This document shows positions 38,000-49,004 of a DNA stretch of 64,000 nucleotides, piece after piece. Each line of letters opens with the position of its first letter. Within the stretch, counting starts at the first letter, position 1. This stretch comes from Rhea pennata (lineage: Eukaryota > Chordata > Aves > Rheiformes > Rheidae). The notes below the pieces were generated by a model. That model did not search any database. It was not told the DNA's origin and worked only from the letters and a program-made list of their open reading frames with translations. The position numbers were made by a program, and so were the translations under genes. The stretch spans positions 7,414,157 to 7,478,156 of the forward strand of contig NC_084687.1 in the NCBI RefSeq assembly GCF_028389875.1, in the 5' to 3' direction.

Positions 38000-40390
38000 A
38001 ATTTGAGCTAGTATATGAGTGCTGCAGCCCTGCTTGCTTTTTATAGCAGCGGAGGCGAGGAGGGGTTTAGGCAGCGTCCTTGCCTGTGCCTGGAGTGCCT
38101 GCAAGCCCTTCGATACGCAGCAAAACGCGCCCAGCCTCGGCCTTCCTCTTGCTGTGCAATGTCCTGTGGGTGCAGTGAATGAGGGTGCTAATCTGCACCC
38201 CAGCTGTGGGCGGGGGTTAGCCCCGTTTCCCGGGGCGAGCCCGGCTCCCCGTTCCTGCTAGCAGCCATTTTCTGCGCGGGAGCGGCTGAGTCAGTCCCCG
38301 GAGCACAAGGCATCTATTCATCCCCGCGCGGCCCGGCTCCCCAGCGCTGTCGGGGCGCCTGCCCGGCCCAGGAGGGACGTGGCCGTTGGGTGCTGCAGGA
38401 GTGAGCGTGCTGCCAGGCAGCGCGCCGGCTCGCGAGCCCGGCGTGAGGTGCCGAGGGTCCTGCTGCCTGGAAGCACCGCGGTTGCACCCTCCCATCCCAG
38501 GCCCTCCTCCCTGCTCCGGGGATGGGCAGAGGCCTCGTTTCCTTAGTATCATTAAATCGAGCTTTTAAAGATACTTGGCAAAAAACGGCTCAATATTTCT
38601 CGTCTGTCAGTGTCCCTCTAAATCATATGGACCAGCCATCTCCTAGCCCTGCCTGAAGTCACCTAGTCTGAGGCTGCTTAATGTGAAAATGCAGAATTTA
38701 TTGCATGTAATTATGGACAATTCCAGATTTTTTTTTCTCCCCCCCCTTTCCCCTGCATAGAGATAAGATTTATAGCAGGAGCTGAGGGGAAAAGTGACTC
38801 GCATGTTCCATCTCGTGGTGAGAAGGAGCATGTCCTGCGGGAGCGGCGCGAGCGAGCAGCAGCGCCGTGTTCGCGTGGAGTTGCGGAGCTCTCCTTTGGA
38901 GGAGAGCAGCACGCGTCTTCATCAAACGGGGATGCTTTCCTTTTCCACTCAAAATTAGGCCATGTCTGTGTTCTCTCTTGTAACTACGGGTTTGGGTTAC
39001 GTTGGTAAATTGAGGTTAGCTTAACTCTCTAGTAAACGCAGAAGAGAGCGGCATTATTTAGACACTCCCTGCTGGAAGAGGACGTGGCCGTGTAAGGGCC
39101 GCGGCCGAGCGGCGGGTGCCCGGCAGCACGTGGCGGTGCTGCGGACGGAGCCCCCGGCCCCGCGCCGAGAGCGGCGGCGCGGGGGGGCTCGGGCGCCGAG
39201 CCGCGACCCCCGGCGCGGCGGGCAGGCGTGAGCTGCCTCCCTCCGCTCGCCGCCACGCAGCGGGGTCGGGCCGCGGGCAGGAGGGCGTCCCCGCGCCGAG
39301 ACGCTGCCCTCGGCCCCGCGGGGCAGCCCTGCAAATGCCTGGGTTTGCGCCAGCAGCTAATTTGCTTCGAGCCCAGTTGACCCTCGGATGATTTAGCAGG
39401 TGAAAGGCCGGGGGCTGCCCCAGCAGTCAGGACAGCCGCGGGAGGTGGGCGCCAGCCCCCCGCCCGCCTCTGCTCCGGCCGGCAGGCGAGCGGGGCAGGG
39501 ACGTGCCGCCCGCGCGCCGGCGGGCATCCCCCAGCCCCGGCCACCGCCCGGGCCTCGCCGAAAGCCGGAGTGCAGTGAGAACCAGGAGGACGCAGTGTCC
39601 TTCCCCCGTGCCCGCCCGAAGCGTCCCCGGACCAGCGGGGAGGCTGGTCCTACCAGCGTCTGCAACCGGGGTAGCGCCGGCGTGGGCGGCCTCGCTGGCG
39701 AACGTGCCTTCGGCCTGAGCGTTGTGGCAGCTGCCAGCAGAGGCCAGGATTTCCCAGCCCTTTCCCTCTTCCCGTGGTCTCAAATCCCCGTGCTGACGCT
39801 CGCTGTGCTGCACCGCAGAGGCCAAAGCGGCCGTCGCGCGAAGGTGGAGGGTGGAGGAGACCCCAGCCACGGCAGAGGTGGCTTATTGCTGGCCGGGAAA
39901 GCGCACGACTGTCACGGCACGGCGGCTTTTCCCAACGTCGCTCGGCGAGAGCCGGCTCCCGGCTTCGTCCCCGCCTGGAGCTGCAGCAGTCCGCGAGCGC
40001 ACCAGGGCTCGCTGAGGGCAGCGCCGTGCCGCCGGGGACGCGTCCCGGTCTGCGTCCGAGCGCTCCCTTTGCACGTGAGTCGTGCAGCTCGGGGAAGGAG
40101 CGAGCTGCTGGCCCAGCGTCCCGCGGCCCTGCCCGGCACCCGCTGCGCTCCCGGCCCTCGGCAACGTGCCGGCTGCCTCCGCCGGCTTATTGCAAACGTT
40201 GCTTGGGGCCAGCTCTGCACGTGGTGTCCCAGGACGGTGCTGCAAAGCGCTGAACGACTCCCGCGGCACTGCGAGGGCAGGAAGGTCTCTGGCGGCGGCA
40301 GCGCTTGGGCTGCGGGGCCACGAGCTGCCAGGCCGGGAGCGAGCGGCGCACGCGAATCCGGAGGGGCCGTGTCCGCAGGGCGGCCTGGCA
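38000..40390. other. GC-rich intergenic DNA, no gene supported
   Basis: CpG-rich blocks (about 38210-38530 and 39080-40360) flank an AT-richer spacer (38560-39060). Long frames exist on both strands (for example 39400-40425 on + and 39883-40746 on -) but they overlap each other, are Pro/Ala/Arg/Gly-rich and have no domain, as expected of stop-poor GC-rich DNA. A TGAGTCA AP-1-type motif sits at about 38286-38292. Confidence 0.5.
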
Positions 40391-40680
40391 CGGCGGGACG
40401 GGCACGGGAACGTGCATGGGGATAACGTGCATGGCAGGATGGGCACGGGGAACATGCACAGGGATAATGTGTATGGGGGGAACAGGCATGGGGATAACGT
40501 GTGGGGGGAGCATGCAGAGCGGGACAGGCACAGGGATAACGTGCATGGTGGGATGGGCTTGGCGAGATGGGCACGGGGAACGTGTACGGGATAAAGTGCG
40601 CCGGACAATGTGCATGGCAGGATGGCGTGGGGGTAACGTGCCCGGTGGGACGGGCACGGGATAACATGCACGGAGGGATG
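40391..40680. repeat. Degenerate minisatellite with GATAACGTGC core
   Basis: Units of about 28-55 bp share a core GGGATAACGTGCATGG. Core copies begin near 40421, 40463, 40493, 40535, 40590, 40632 and 40660. They are separated by GGGACGGGCACGGGGAAC-like spacers. Most cores keep ACGTG. Confidence 0.85.
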
Positions 40681-40689
40681 GGACAGGCA

Positions 40690-41500
40690 GGGCGCCGCTT
40701 GGCCGCAGCTGCCTCTCGTCCACCGCAGCCCCGCTGGGTGATTCATCTTTTGTCACCCAGCCACAGGGAGAGCCGGGATTAGCGAGCTGCCAGCTCCAGC
40801 AGCGCCCGGCCCGGGCGGCCTCGCCGGCCGGCGCTGCCCTGCCGCGGGCCGCCGGCGGCACCGGGGTCAGGGGCTCGGCGCGGGGAGCGCCGCGGGCGCC
40901 TGTTTGTTTTTGCAGCGGCCGGACGCGTCTCGGGGAGGGCTGGGAACGTCTCCCGTCACCCGCGGGCTGGACGGGGCCGGGATAAAGCCGCTGACAAGTT
41001 TGGACTAGCGGGCGAGTTGATTAGCTGAGAGATGAAAATTCACAGCTCCGCCGCCGCGGGGCCGCGAGCCGCCGGGGATGTGTTTACGCGAGGGGGAGGC
41101 AGCCCCGCGCGGCTCAGCCCAGCCCCACGGCCCGAGCGGCGCTCCCGGGGCCGCGGCAGCCCGCGCGGGATGAATGCGGTTCTGCCTGTGGCCGTTGCAG
41201 GGTGCTAACGCCAGCGGCGGCCCCCGAGGCCGGCGGGCGAGCCCGGGGCGCATCGCCGCGAGACGCCGGCCCCGCATGCCGCGGCGGCTCCCGTGCCAGC
41301 CGCCCCGGCTCGCCGCAGCGGGGCAAGGGCGCGCGCTGCACGCGCACAGCACCGTCCGGGCGCTCGCATGGCCACGGAGGAGGGCTGCGAGGAGCCGGGC
41401 GTGCACTAGCGTGCCAAGCACGAGCCGGCCCGGGGAGGGGACGATCGGGCTGCTGGGGGGCGAGAAGGAGGGAGGCCCACGCCGGGGCCATGCGCCTGCC
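40690..41500. other. GC-rich intergenic DNA with a short AT-richer segment
   Basis: CpG-rich sequence flanks a non-repetitive AT-richer segment at about 40980-41055 that might be a regulatory element. No coding exon is supported. Confidence 0.4.
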
Positions 41501-41509
41501 GGGGCAGAC

Positions 41510-41795
41510 GTGCAGCAGGGCGCAGCATCACCTGCACGAATGTGCAGCGGGTCCCCGTGTCACCGGCACCAACGTGCAACAGGACCCTGTGTCCCCAGTA
41601 CTGGTGTGCATCAGGACCCGTGTCTCTGGCACCGACGTGCAGCGGGACCCCGTGTCCCCAGTACTGATGTGCATCAGGACCCCGTGTCTCTGGCACCAAC
41701 GTGCAGCGGGTCCCCGTGTCCCCAGTACTGATGTGCATCAGGACCCCGTGTCTTCAGCACCGACCCCGTGTCTCCGGCACCGACGTGCAGCGGGT
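41510..41795. repeat. 32-bp minisatellite, about nine units
   Basis: GTGCA marks the unit starts at 41510, 41542, 41574, 41606, 41637, 41669, 41701, 41733 and 41785. Spacing is 31-32 bp except for a longer last interval. Units alternate between a GCAGCGGGTCCCCGTGTC-like form and a GCATCAGGACC-like form, so a 64-bp dimer is also visible. Confidence 0.92.
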
Positions 41796-41909
41796 TGCAG
41801 CCGCAGCCCAGGCAGGCGCGGGAGCTGCAGCGCAGAGCCCTGGATGAGGGCCAGCGAGGGACACGTGCAGCTCGAGGCGGGCTGCACTGATGCTCTGGGT
41901 GCTGCAATT

Positions 41910-42028
41910 CCCCCCCCCCCCCCCCCGCCCCAGTTCAGGTAGTGGCAGCTCCTGGAATGCTTTGATCTTATGGACAGACAAGGAACATGCTAATGGCTTT
42001 AATTGCCCGTTGGGGGGGGGGGGGGGGG
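41910..42028. repeat. C17 and G17 tracts, inverted 85 bp apart
   Basis: An uninterrupted run of 17 C (41910-41926) and one of 17 G (42012-42028) flank 85 bp of mostly AT-richer unique sequence. The two runs can pair perfectly as a stem. Homopolymer length may be inexact in the assembly. Confidence 0.85.
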
Positions 42029-42059
42029 ATGAAACGCGCCTTCGGCCTCCTGGGCGAGC

Positions 42060-43424
42060 TGCGCTATGGGATTGACCCTTGGTTGGGGACAGAGAGTCCT
42101 TAATCAGCTTTAGGCTTTTAATGCCGGCAGCAGCGTGTGCGTGTGATACCGACCTCACGTTACGCACAGTTTGGGGCGGGGGGCCGGGTTCTGCATGCCC
42201 TGTGCTTGGGCCTGCTGCGCGGTGACAGGCTTTTCTCGATCGACTTCATCGTTTGCATTTGAGTTAGGGCAAGGGGCAATCAGAAAATCCAGGAAGGTTG
42301 TGCGAGAGCAAACGCGCTTTTTGTGCCTCACTCTTCAAGCTGAGCGTCCTGGGCAGGAGCAGTGTGCACCGACTAGGACGGTTAAAAACAACTCACTGGA
42401 AAGCTCGCCGCGCGCTCAGCAGGCGCCGGCGCCCAGACAAGCAAGCACCGACTCCGGCAGCTTGGTTACTAGCTGCGATGGCTACAGTAAGAGCCATGAG
42501 CAGCTTCTCATCTCTCTGCAAACGCGTCTTTGCGACGTCCCCCAGAACCTGGAGCAGAAGTGACGCTTAGGAGCAGCCGTGTGCTCCCCGAGGGCTGCGC
42601 GGAGGCTGCGCCGGCCCCGCAGCTCCAGCTGGGCTTTCCCTAGCAAAACGGGGCTGCGTCCGGCGTGCGATGAGGCTGAACCCGTCAGCATTGCGCTTTC
42701 GAGGCTGTGTTTATGCCTCCTCCGCGCCAGCTGCAGAGCGGGATTGTTTGGGCCGGTGGACACTCGCTGTCGAGCTGCTTCTGCGTTTATTTGCTGGGCT
42801 CGGACGCGCTGCCGAGAGAAGACGCCCCGGCGCCCCGGCGAGCCGCTCCGCTTCGAAGGGAGCAGCCCGGCTGCGGCGCGCGGCCGGCCCCTCTCGCGAA
42901 TCCCCGCAGCCCTCGCGCTGCTGCTGCACCGGACGGCTGCGCTTACCCGCAGCGGCTGCGGGCGCGCGCATTCCTGCCCCGCCACCAGCGGCTCCTCGCC
43001 AGGCCGGCGCTGCTCCGTGCTAGCGCGGGCGGCCCCACCGAGCGGCTTCCTGGAAACGCGCCGCTTCGCCCGGCGCTGCAGCGGGGCCGGGGCTGGGGCC
43101 GGGCCGTGGTGACAAAACACCGCTCTACTCGCCCTCGTGCAAAACGTCCCCGTGCAGAGGCTGCTGTGCCAGCGGAGGAAGCGCGAGCCGGAGCGGGGCC
43201 GACACGCGGCGCCCAGCCCAGCGCCGGCGAGGCGGAAACCCGCCCCGTGCATCCTGCCAGGGAGCGAGCCGCGGAAAGGCCCCTGCGCCCGCGCGAGCCG
43301 TGCCGGTGACAGGGACCGCGCAGGGCTCCCCGCGGCTCCGGGTGAGATTCCCGCCCGCGGCCCCTGCGGACGGCGAGGCTGCAGGCTGAAGAAGGAAACC
43401 CGTGCTAAAGCTCCCGGGAAAGCT
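42060..43424. other. GC-rich intergenic DNA, no gene supported
   Basis: A short AT-richer segment (about 42060-42125) is followed by CpG-rich sequence. Overlapping long frames on both strands, such as 42482-43549 on -, are low-complexity and lack domains. Confidence 0.45.
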
Positions 43425-43535
43425 GCACGCCACGCCACAGCACACCATGCCACGCCACGCCATGCCACAGCACACCACGCCGCAGCATGCCATGCTGTGC
43501 CACGCCACGCCACGGCATGCCACATCACGCCACGG
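43425..43535. repeat. (GCCAC)n / CATGCCAC pentamer-based microsatellite
   Basis: Degenerate tandem repeats of GCCAC and GCCATGCCACA-type units, mostly in steps of 5 bp, rich in CACGC and CATGC. Confidence 0.85.
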
Positions 43536-43654
43536 GTGCCGCAGATCACAAACGTAGACGCTGGGAGGTTTCTGCTGAAGACATTTTTCCACCCGTGAGG
43601 CCGTGGGGTGGAGCGGGGGGAGCCGCAGCCTCGCGGAACAACGGAAGGCCGGGG

Positions 43655-43745
43655 GGGGGGAAGATTTTTGATTCATTGTCAAAATTGCCCAACTTTTATT
43701 GCCAAAATGTCTACATTTTTATGTGCTTAAGCACAGTGAGTGATG
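43655..43745. other. AT-rich island, candidate conserved element
   Basis: A compact AT-rich, non-repetitive block containing TTGTCAAAATTGCCC and TTATGTGCTTAAGCAC. It is set in CpG-rich DNA and flanked by a G-run (about 43651-43660). Candidate status rests only on contrast in composition. Confidence 0.3.
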
Positions 43746-44680
43746 GAACCGCTAGAGCAGCAGCCCGGCCCCCGCCGCAGCGCCGGCCCCGAGCAGCCGC
43801 CCCCCGCGCCCCGGGGAGCCCTTTTCCACGGCACCGCTCCCCGCCCCGCCGCGCGCCGTGACGAGCAGGGAGGGTCCGGGGCTCTGCACAGCTTGTCCTT
43901 GCACTCAGCCCTTCTCTGCAACTCTCTCCAGAAACGCCTTTTTTTTTTTTTTCCACCGGCGTTGGGCCGATTTGGCAAAGTTTCGGTATCAGAACCTGCG
44001 TGAGCGAGCGGGGGGCTCCGCATTCCTTGAACCGCGGCCAGACCCGCAGCCTTCTGCCTGCCCCGCTGCTCGCCCGGGCGCGGGGGCGGTCGCTGCCGCA
44101 GGGCAGCCTCGGGCGCGCGAGAGCAGCAGGGCTTGCATCTGGAGCAGGGGCTGCGCGGGGCTGGGGCGTCCTGGAGGCGCCGGCGCGGCCGGGGCCGGGC
44201 GCGCGTCCCCGTCCCGCGGAGGTGCCGAGAGCGGCGCTCAGGGCTCCGGGAGCGACGGCTCCTCTGCGTCCGGCCCCGGCACAGGCAGGGCGCTGCGGAA
44301 AGGCGGCAGGAGCCCGCGTCCCGCGGCGCGAGGAGGGCAGCTCCCTGCCGGGAGCGCCGGCCCGTCCCTCCGCCGGATTGCGCTGCTCGCGCGTTGGGCT
44401 TTCCCGCAAGCGTCATCGTGGCTTCGCCTGCGAGCAGCGTGCGGCTGCAACGCCGCGAAGGGTGTTCCGCCTTGACCTGCGCTTGGGGGGATCTGGGTTT
44501 TGTGACTGTTCCCATGCACGTTCCCAAGTCCGCTCCTCTCCGACCCCCAGGAAAGCCCTTCTTGACTCCAAGCCTAAGGGACCAACCCAGATTTTCTCAC
44601 CATCCAAGCTGCTCGGAGTTGCCCCAGGTACTGTAATAGCTGCTCCACAGCAAGCAGCTCTGCCAGGACGTTTGCTATGA
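43746..44680. other. GC-rich intergenic DNA, no gene supported
   Basis: CpG-rich, stop-poor DNA with overlapping frames on both strands and no recognised domain. It contains a short T run at about 43938-43951. Confidence 0.45.
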
Positions 44681-44830
44681 GAGTCAGGAAACAAGATATG
44701 GGAAGTTTATAAACATGCCACGGATGGTTTATGGAACGAGGTTATGAAATACAATGAAATGTTTTATAAAGTGTCCTGATTTCACTACGCGGTCGCTGCA
44801 CAATTTTGATCATAAATCAGAAAATAAGCT
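44681..44830. other. AT-rich island, candidate conserved element
   Basis: Non-repetitive AT-rich block with homeodomain- and FOX-like words (TTTATAAACATG, ATAAATCAG), bounded on both sides by CpG-rich DNA. No coding frame is seen. Confidence 0.3.
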
Positions 44831-45169
44831 GGAGCGAGTGACCGAAAGGAAACGGGGCGGCCGGGGGGCAGCAGAAGCAGGCGAGGCGAAGCGGGTCGCG
44901 GCTGCTCTCTGCGCGGGTCCCTCCGGGGGTCTTGTTGGCGGGCTGCAGCCGCGACACGGGCGCGTTGGCAGACGCCGCCCCGCCGTGATTTTGACGCCCT
45001 CGCGCAGAAGGGGTCCCGGGACGGGGAGGGAAGGAGCCCGGGCGGCCGCTGCGTCCCACCGGGGCTCACACACGGCGCTGCGCAGGCTCACCGCAGAGGG
45101 CTTTAGAAGAGATTTTGGGAAGAAAAAAGTAAAAAAGAAACCCCCCACACACAAAACTTGGGAAAAAAA
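44831..45169. other. GC-rich intergenic DNA, nothing specific
   Basis: CpG-rich sequence ending in an A/C-rich stretch (about 45120-45170). No gene is supported. Confidence 0.4.
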
Positions 45170-45400
45170 ATAACTAAAGAGAGCCCCAAACCCCCAAGCG
45201 CATCATGTGTCTGACATTTGGCTTCTTCTCCACCAGATGCCATCTAGCAGCTTGCGAGCCAAAGGTTAAGCTTCCCAGTTCCTCTTTTTGATCTACATCA
45301 TTCACATTTTTCCATGTTGTTAGACACAATCAAAAAAAAAAAAAAAAAAAGAAGAAGAAGAAAAAATCCGTTTGAATTAGCAGGCAGGGAGAGGCTCTAA
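45170..45400. other. AT-rich island with A19(GAA)4 tract
   Basis: Non-repetitive AT-rich sequence (45170-45330) followed by 19 A (45332-45350) and four GAA triplets. The unique part is a candidate conserved element; the tract could also be a retrocopy tail, but no body is recognised upstream. Confidence 0.35.
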
Positions 45401-45829
45401 TTGCTCTCGCAGCTCGTCTGGGGCCGGCGCCCGCCCGCGTTCCTGCGGCACAGGCAGGGCTGGGAGCCGCGAGCCGGGATCGGGCTCAGGCTGCAAAATG
45501 CCCCCGCAGCCCCCGGCAGCACCGGCGCGTCCTGCCAAAACTGCGGCTGCCGCCTCCGACCACCACGGCCACCACCACCCCCCGCCACGGGATCCCCATC
45601 GCCGTCGCCCCGACGCGAGACCGGCACGTTGCTGCAGCCCTGCCGCGGCCGGGCCGGCCCCGACCCACCCGGCGGAGCTGCAGCCCGGCGCTCGCGGCCG
45701 CGTCCCGCCGCCGGCCGGGGGGCTCCCGCCGCCGCCCCCAGCATCCGGGACGGGACGGGCCGGCTGGGGCGCTCGCGACAGCAGGCAGATCCGAGCGGCG
45801 GCGGGTGCGCCGGGGCGGCGAGCCCTCCT

Positions 45830-45870
45830 GGAGCTTCCCGGAGCTTCCCGGAGCCCTCCCGGAGCTTCCC
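45830..45870. repeat. 10-bp tandem repeat GGAGCTTCCC
   Basis: Four units of GGAGCTTCCC, with one GGAGCCCTCCC variant, in a CpG-rich setting. Confidence 0.8.
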
Positions 45871-45919
45871 CGCGCTCGCCTGCGAAAGCCAGCGGCGGAG
45901 GGGCTCCTTCGCAGAGGAA

Positions 45920-46045
45920 AGCATAAATTCAGCTCTGTATCCAGGCCGTTATTATCTTCTCTGGTTCAAATTAAGCGACTGGAGTCGTTTTTTATATGCG
46001 GCAATTCGTCTTTTACCTGAGGGCATGGTGCAAGGGAAAGGGAAA
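45920..46045. other. AT-rich island, candidate conserved element
   Basis: Short unique AT-rich block between CpG-rich segments, including GGTTCAAATTAAGC and TTTTATATGC. No coding potential is seen. Confidence 0.28.
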
Positions 46046-46844
46046 AGGTGAGTCTAGCACGAAATCGGCGGGGAGAGAGAGTCTGTGCACCAGCACAGGC
46101 CTCGCTCTGCGTTGTTAAAATCCGGGTTAAACCTAGGCAGAGGCAGCCCGTTCCTCGCCAGCGGGTCCAGCACCGCCCCGGCCCAGCTCGGCGCCTGCGG
46201 CTGCAAACGCTCTGTGGGCCGGGGCGGGCGCCACGGGCCCCGGCCGGGCGCGAAAACCCCCGGCCCCGCCGCACCGTTGTCCCTTCGGGTGACCGAACCG
46301 TGTGGTCCGGAAAGGAAGAGCTCCCTGGAGCGGCTGCATCTGGCACCCAGACCCCGCGGCAAAGGGCTTCGCGTTGCTTCGGTTGGGCGGAGGTGTTTGT
46401 GCTGAAAACGTATTCAGAGGGATTTGCTGTGTTGTCACCTGCTGCATTAATAGCAAATGTTGGAAACCTGAGTTACCCAGCGTTCGCACGTGAGCTGCAG
46501 GGACCTGCACAGGGCGGTCAGGCCACCTGTTTTCCTTCCCCTCGCAGTAATTCATGTCATCGACACTGGACGCTGCAAGGACCCGAGGTTACCCGCACGC
46601 GTCATTCCCACCTGGTCAGTGCAAGGTTCCCCTCGATGCACACTCCCTGGGGACTCTCATTCTAGCCACAAATGACTCAAACAACAGGTTTCTCCACCAT
46701 TTCCCTTAGGCATTAGCTAAGGCAAGGCCACGGCAGGACGGTGCTGCTTAGGGCACTAAGGCTAATCTTTCTCTGCTGCCCTGGCTGCCGCCCGTCCCTC
46801 GGCCTCTCCGTGTCTTAGCACCCTCCAAATGGTGTTTTGCTGCT
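46046..46844. other. GC-rich intergenic DNA, nothing specific
   Basis: CpG-rich to moderate-GC unique sequence with only overlapping low-complexity frames. Confidence 0.4.
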
Positions 46845-46901
46845 GTGCAAGGTGCAGGGTGCGAGGTGTGAGGTGCAAGGGGCAGGGTGCGAGGTGCGAG
46901 G
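46845..46901. repeat. Short GTGCRAGG-type tandem repeat
   Basis: Seven or so imperfect 7-9-bp units of GTGCAAGG, GTGCGAGG and GTGCAGG. Confidence 0.8.
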
Positions 46902-47819
46902 CTGATTCCCTCCCTGCCCGCGGGCAGCCGCGCTGCTCCTGGAGCCAGGCTCCGGCCGGGACAGCTCTCCGCCCCGGCAGGAGCAGCGGACGTGCACCCA
47001 GGGAGGAGCAGATGCTTTTGCACGGAGTCCTCCTCCGCCGGCTCTCCCGAGCGAAGCCGCCCGCCAAGCCCTGCCGGAGACGCTGCCCTCGCCCCGGTGG
47101 GGCACGTGCCCGCGGTGGCACGCTCGATGGTCCCGCGGGTCCCTCCGCAGCACCTTGCCCCCACCTTGGCAAGTGTTTTTTCCGAACAAGCGGGCGCGCT
47201 CCCCGCTGGGGCCTCGGCCCTGCTGGTGACGCTCCTCCGTGCTCTGAGCAGGAGCTTCGTCCCGCTGCGACTCACCCGGCACGGCCAAGGCTCGCGCGCC
47301 CGCAGGCATCACGGCTCCCTCCCTTCCTCCCCTCCCCGAGCTTTGCTCACTCTTCTTGCCGTACCAACCACCCCCAGACCACATTCAGACTTGCCAGACA
47401 GCTCCTTGCAGCCAGGCGTGGAGATTTACTGATGCTCCCAAGCAAAAAACAAGCAAAAACCCCAGCAAACCCAGCGCCAAATGCCTGCGCAGCAATGGGA
47501 GAGGCCCCAGCCAGAGCCGTGCCGCTGGGACGGCTCCCGGAGCTCCTCAGGCCACGGGGCGCTTCCCTGCCAGCATCGCGTGGCTCCAGCTCCAGCCCTG
47601 GCACTCCCGAAGCCACTGAACCAAAAAGCAAGCTTTCCTGGGGAAAACAATAAGCCCCAGTGCTGACGAGGAAGGTGGAGCGGCCCATTTGCAGCACCTC
47701 GCTCCCCAGGCGCAGCGGCACGGTCCGGGTCGTTCTGCCCCGTTTTCAGCCCGGCTGTTACCTCCCCCCCGAGGATGGGGCTGGGAAGGATTCAGCCATC
47801 AGCGCACCACAAATCCTGC
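46902..47819. other. GC-rich intergenic DNA, no gene supported
   Basis: CpG-rich sequence with overlapping frames on both strands (for example 46829-47653 on +) that have no recognised domain. Confidence 0.45.
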
Positions 47820-48125
47820 CCTTTCGGTACAGTGTAATAAACTTCTTCCCTGACACGTAGGAGAATGTTTTAAGGCAAGACTTTATAGAGAGCATCAATC
47901 ACTGCAGAGGTGATGGAATTGCTGCAGAATTATAAGCAAGTCTGAAGTGTCTGCAGAGGACTCTAAACACTGTCTTCTATTTATTCTCCGTGTCCTTCGT
48001 GAATGTAAACTTCGGTGGAGTCCAGAGGCCCTTCCGTCTCCACGGCCTGTCAATCCAGCACCTTTCACCACCGCTAAAATCACAATTAAAGAAAAGGGGG
48101 ATTAGAAAAACAAACACAACGCTCG
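47820..48125. other. AT-rich island, candidate conserved element
   Basis: About 300 bp of unique AT-richer sequence with words such as GTAATAAACTTC and CATCAATCACTGC, sharply bounded by CpG-rich DNA downstream (from about 48120). It is one of the longer such islands between CTTNBP2NL and WNT2B. No splice-flanked frame is seen. Confidence 0.35.
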
Positions 48126-48503
48126 CGCGCTCGAGTGACGGCTCTGGCCTGGGGGCCATCACCTGCTGCCGCGGCGGCCGATCCTGGGCCGGATCCCGGT
48201 GCCCGGGACACCCTGCGCCAGGTCCCCGGCACGAGCGGAGCACGGAGCCCGCCGGCGCGCTGCAGGGAGCCCCGGCGCGCGGGCGCTGCCGCCCCCGACG
48301 CCGGGCTGCCAGCGGGGAACAGCTATCGGTGCACCGCTGAATAAACACAGATTGCGGTTTTGAAAGGCTCCGAGAAGATCAAGCAGAGGACAGCGCGCCG
48401 AGCAGGAGGAGATTGGGTGTGGGAGAGGCGTCCCAGCTGGACCACTGCGGAAAGGGCTGGACGCGAGGGCGGAGAGTGACCTTGGGGAGAGAAGAGGAGA
48501 ACA
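48126..48503. other. GC-rich intergenic DNA, nothing specific
   Basis: CpG-rich sequence between an AT-rich island and the AAGAG repeat. No gene is supported. Confidence 0.4.
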
Positions 48504-48590
48504 AAAGAGAAGAGAAGAGAAGAGAAGAGAAGAGAAGAGAAGAGAAGAGAAGAGAAGAGAAGAGAAGAGAAGAGAAGAGAAGAGAAGAGA
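48504..48590. repeat. (AAGAG)n pentanucleotide microsatellite
   Basis: About 17 nearly perfect AAGAG units on + (CTCTT on -). The tract is pure purine on one strand and so has triplex (H-DNA) potential. It produces long artificial Lys/Glu/Arg and Ser/Leu/Phe frames on the two strands. Confidence 0.95.
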
Positions 48591-48594
48591 AAAA

Positions 48595-48715
48595 GGAAAA
48601 ATAAGATTTAAAGTTTTGAAGGGAATCGCTATTAAAAACATCTCTTCTTTTACAAAATAGCTGGAAAAAAATCATTCCTATGTTGAAGTGTCCCACAATG
48701 GCCCTAATGCAGAAA
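48595..48715. other. AT-rich island, candidate conserved element
   Basis: Unique AT-rich block immediately after the pentamer repeat, including GATTTAAAGTTTTGAAG and AAAAATCATTCCTATG. No coding frame is seen. Confidence 0.28.
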
Positions 48716-49004
48716 GCCTGCTTCGCAAAACACCTTGCAGGCAAGAGCTGAGCGGTGCTGGAGCGCAGCCGCCCAGCCGGGAACCCGCAGCCGGCCGAGC
48801 CTGCCCTGTCGCTGCCACTAAGAGGCCAGGAGCCAGGCATGGAAATAAAGCACCGGGCCCCTCCTTGCTCCGGTGGACACTGGCAGCTCACTTGGTGCCA
48901 GGCCCCGGTGCTCGGCCCCGTGCCTGTTTGATGCCGGGCCACCCGGCCGAGCAGTGGAGAATTCCTGTTTGGCCTGACAGTGCAGAGCGAGCACCCGTCA
49001 GCTT
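48716..49004. other. GC-rich intergenic DNA, nothing specific
   Basis: Unique GC-rich sequence leading into the GTGCAGTGCA array. No gene is supported. Confidence 0.4.

Noticed and set aside
39400-40425. 341-codon + frame in GC-rich intergenic DNA
   Set aside because: It is low-complexity, overlaps long frames on the other strand (39427-39870, 39883-40746), has no domain, and runs into a minisatellite. It is what stop-poor GC-rich DNA produces.
42482-43549. 355-codon minus-strand frame
   Set aside because: It includes the CACGC microsatellite (WHAVAWRGTAWHA-like repeat) and CpG-rich filler, with no domain.
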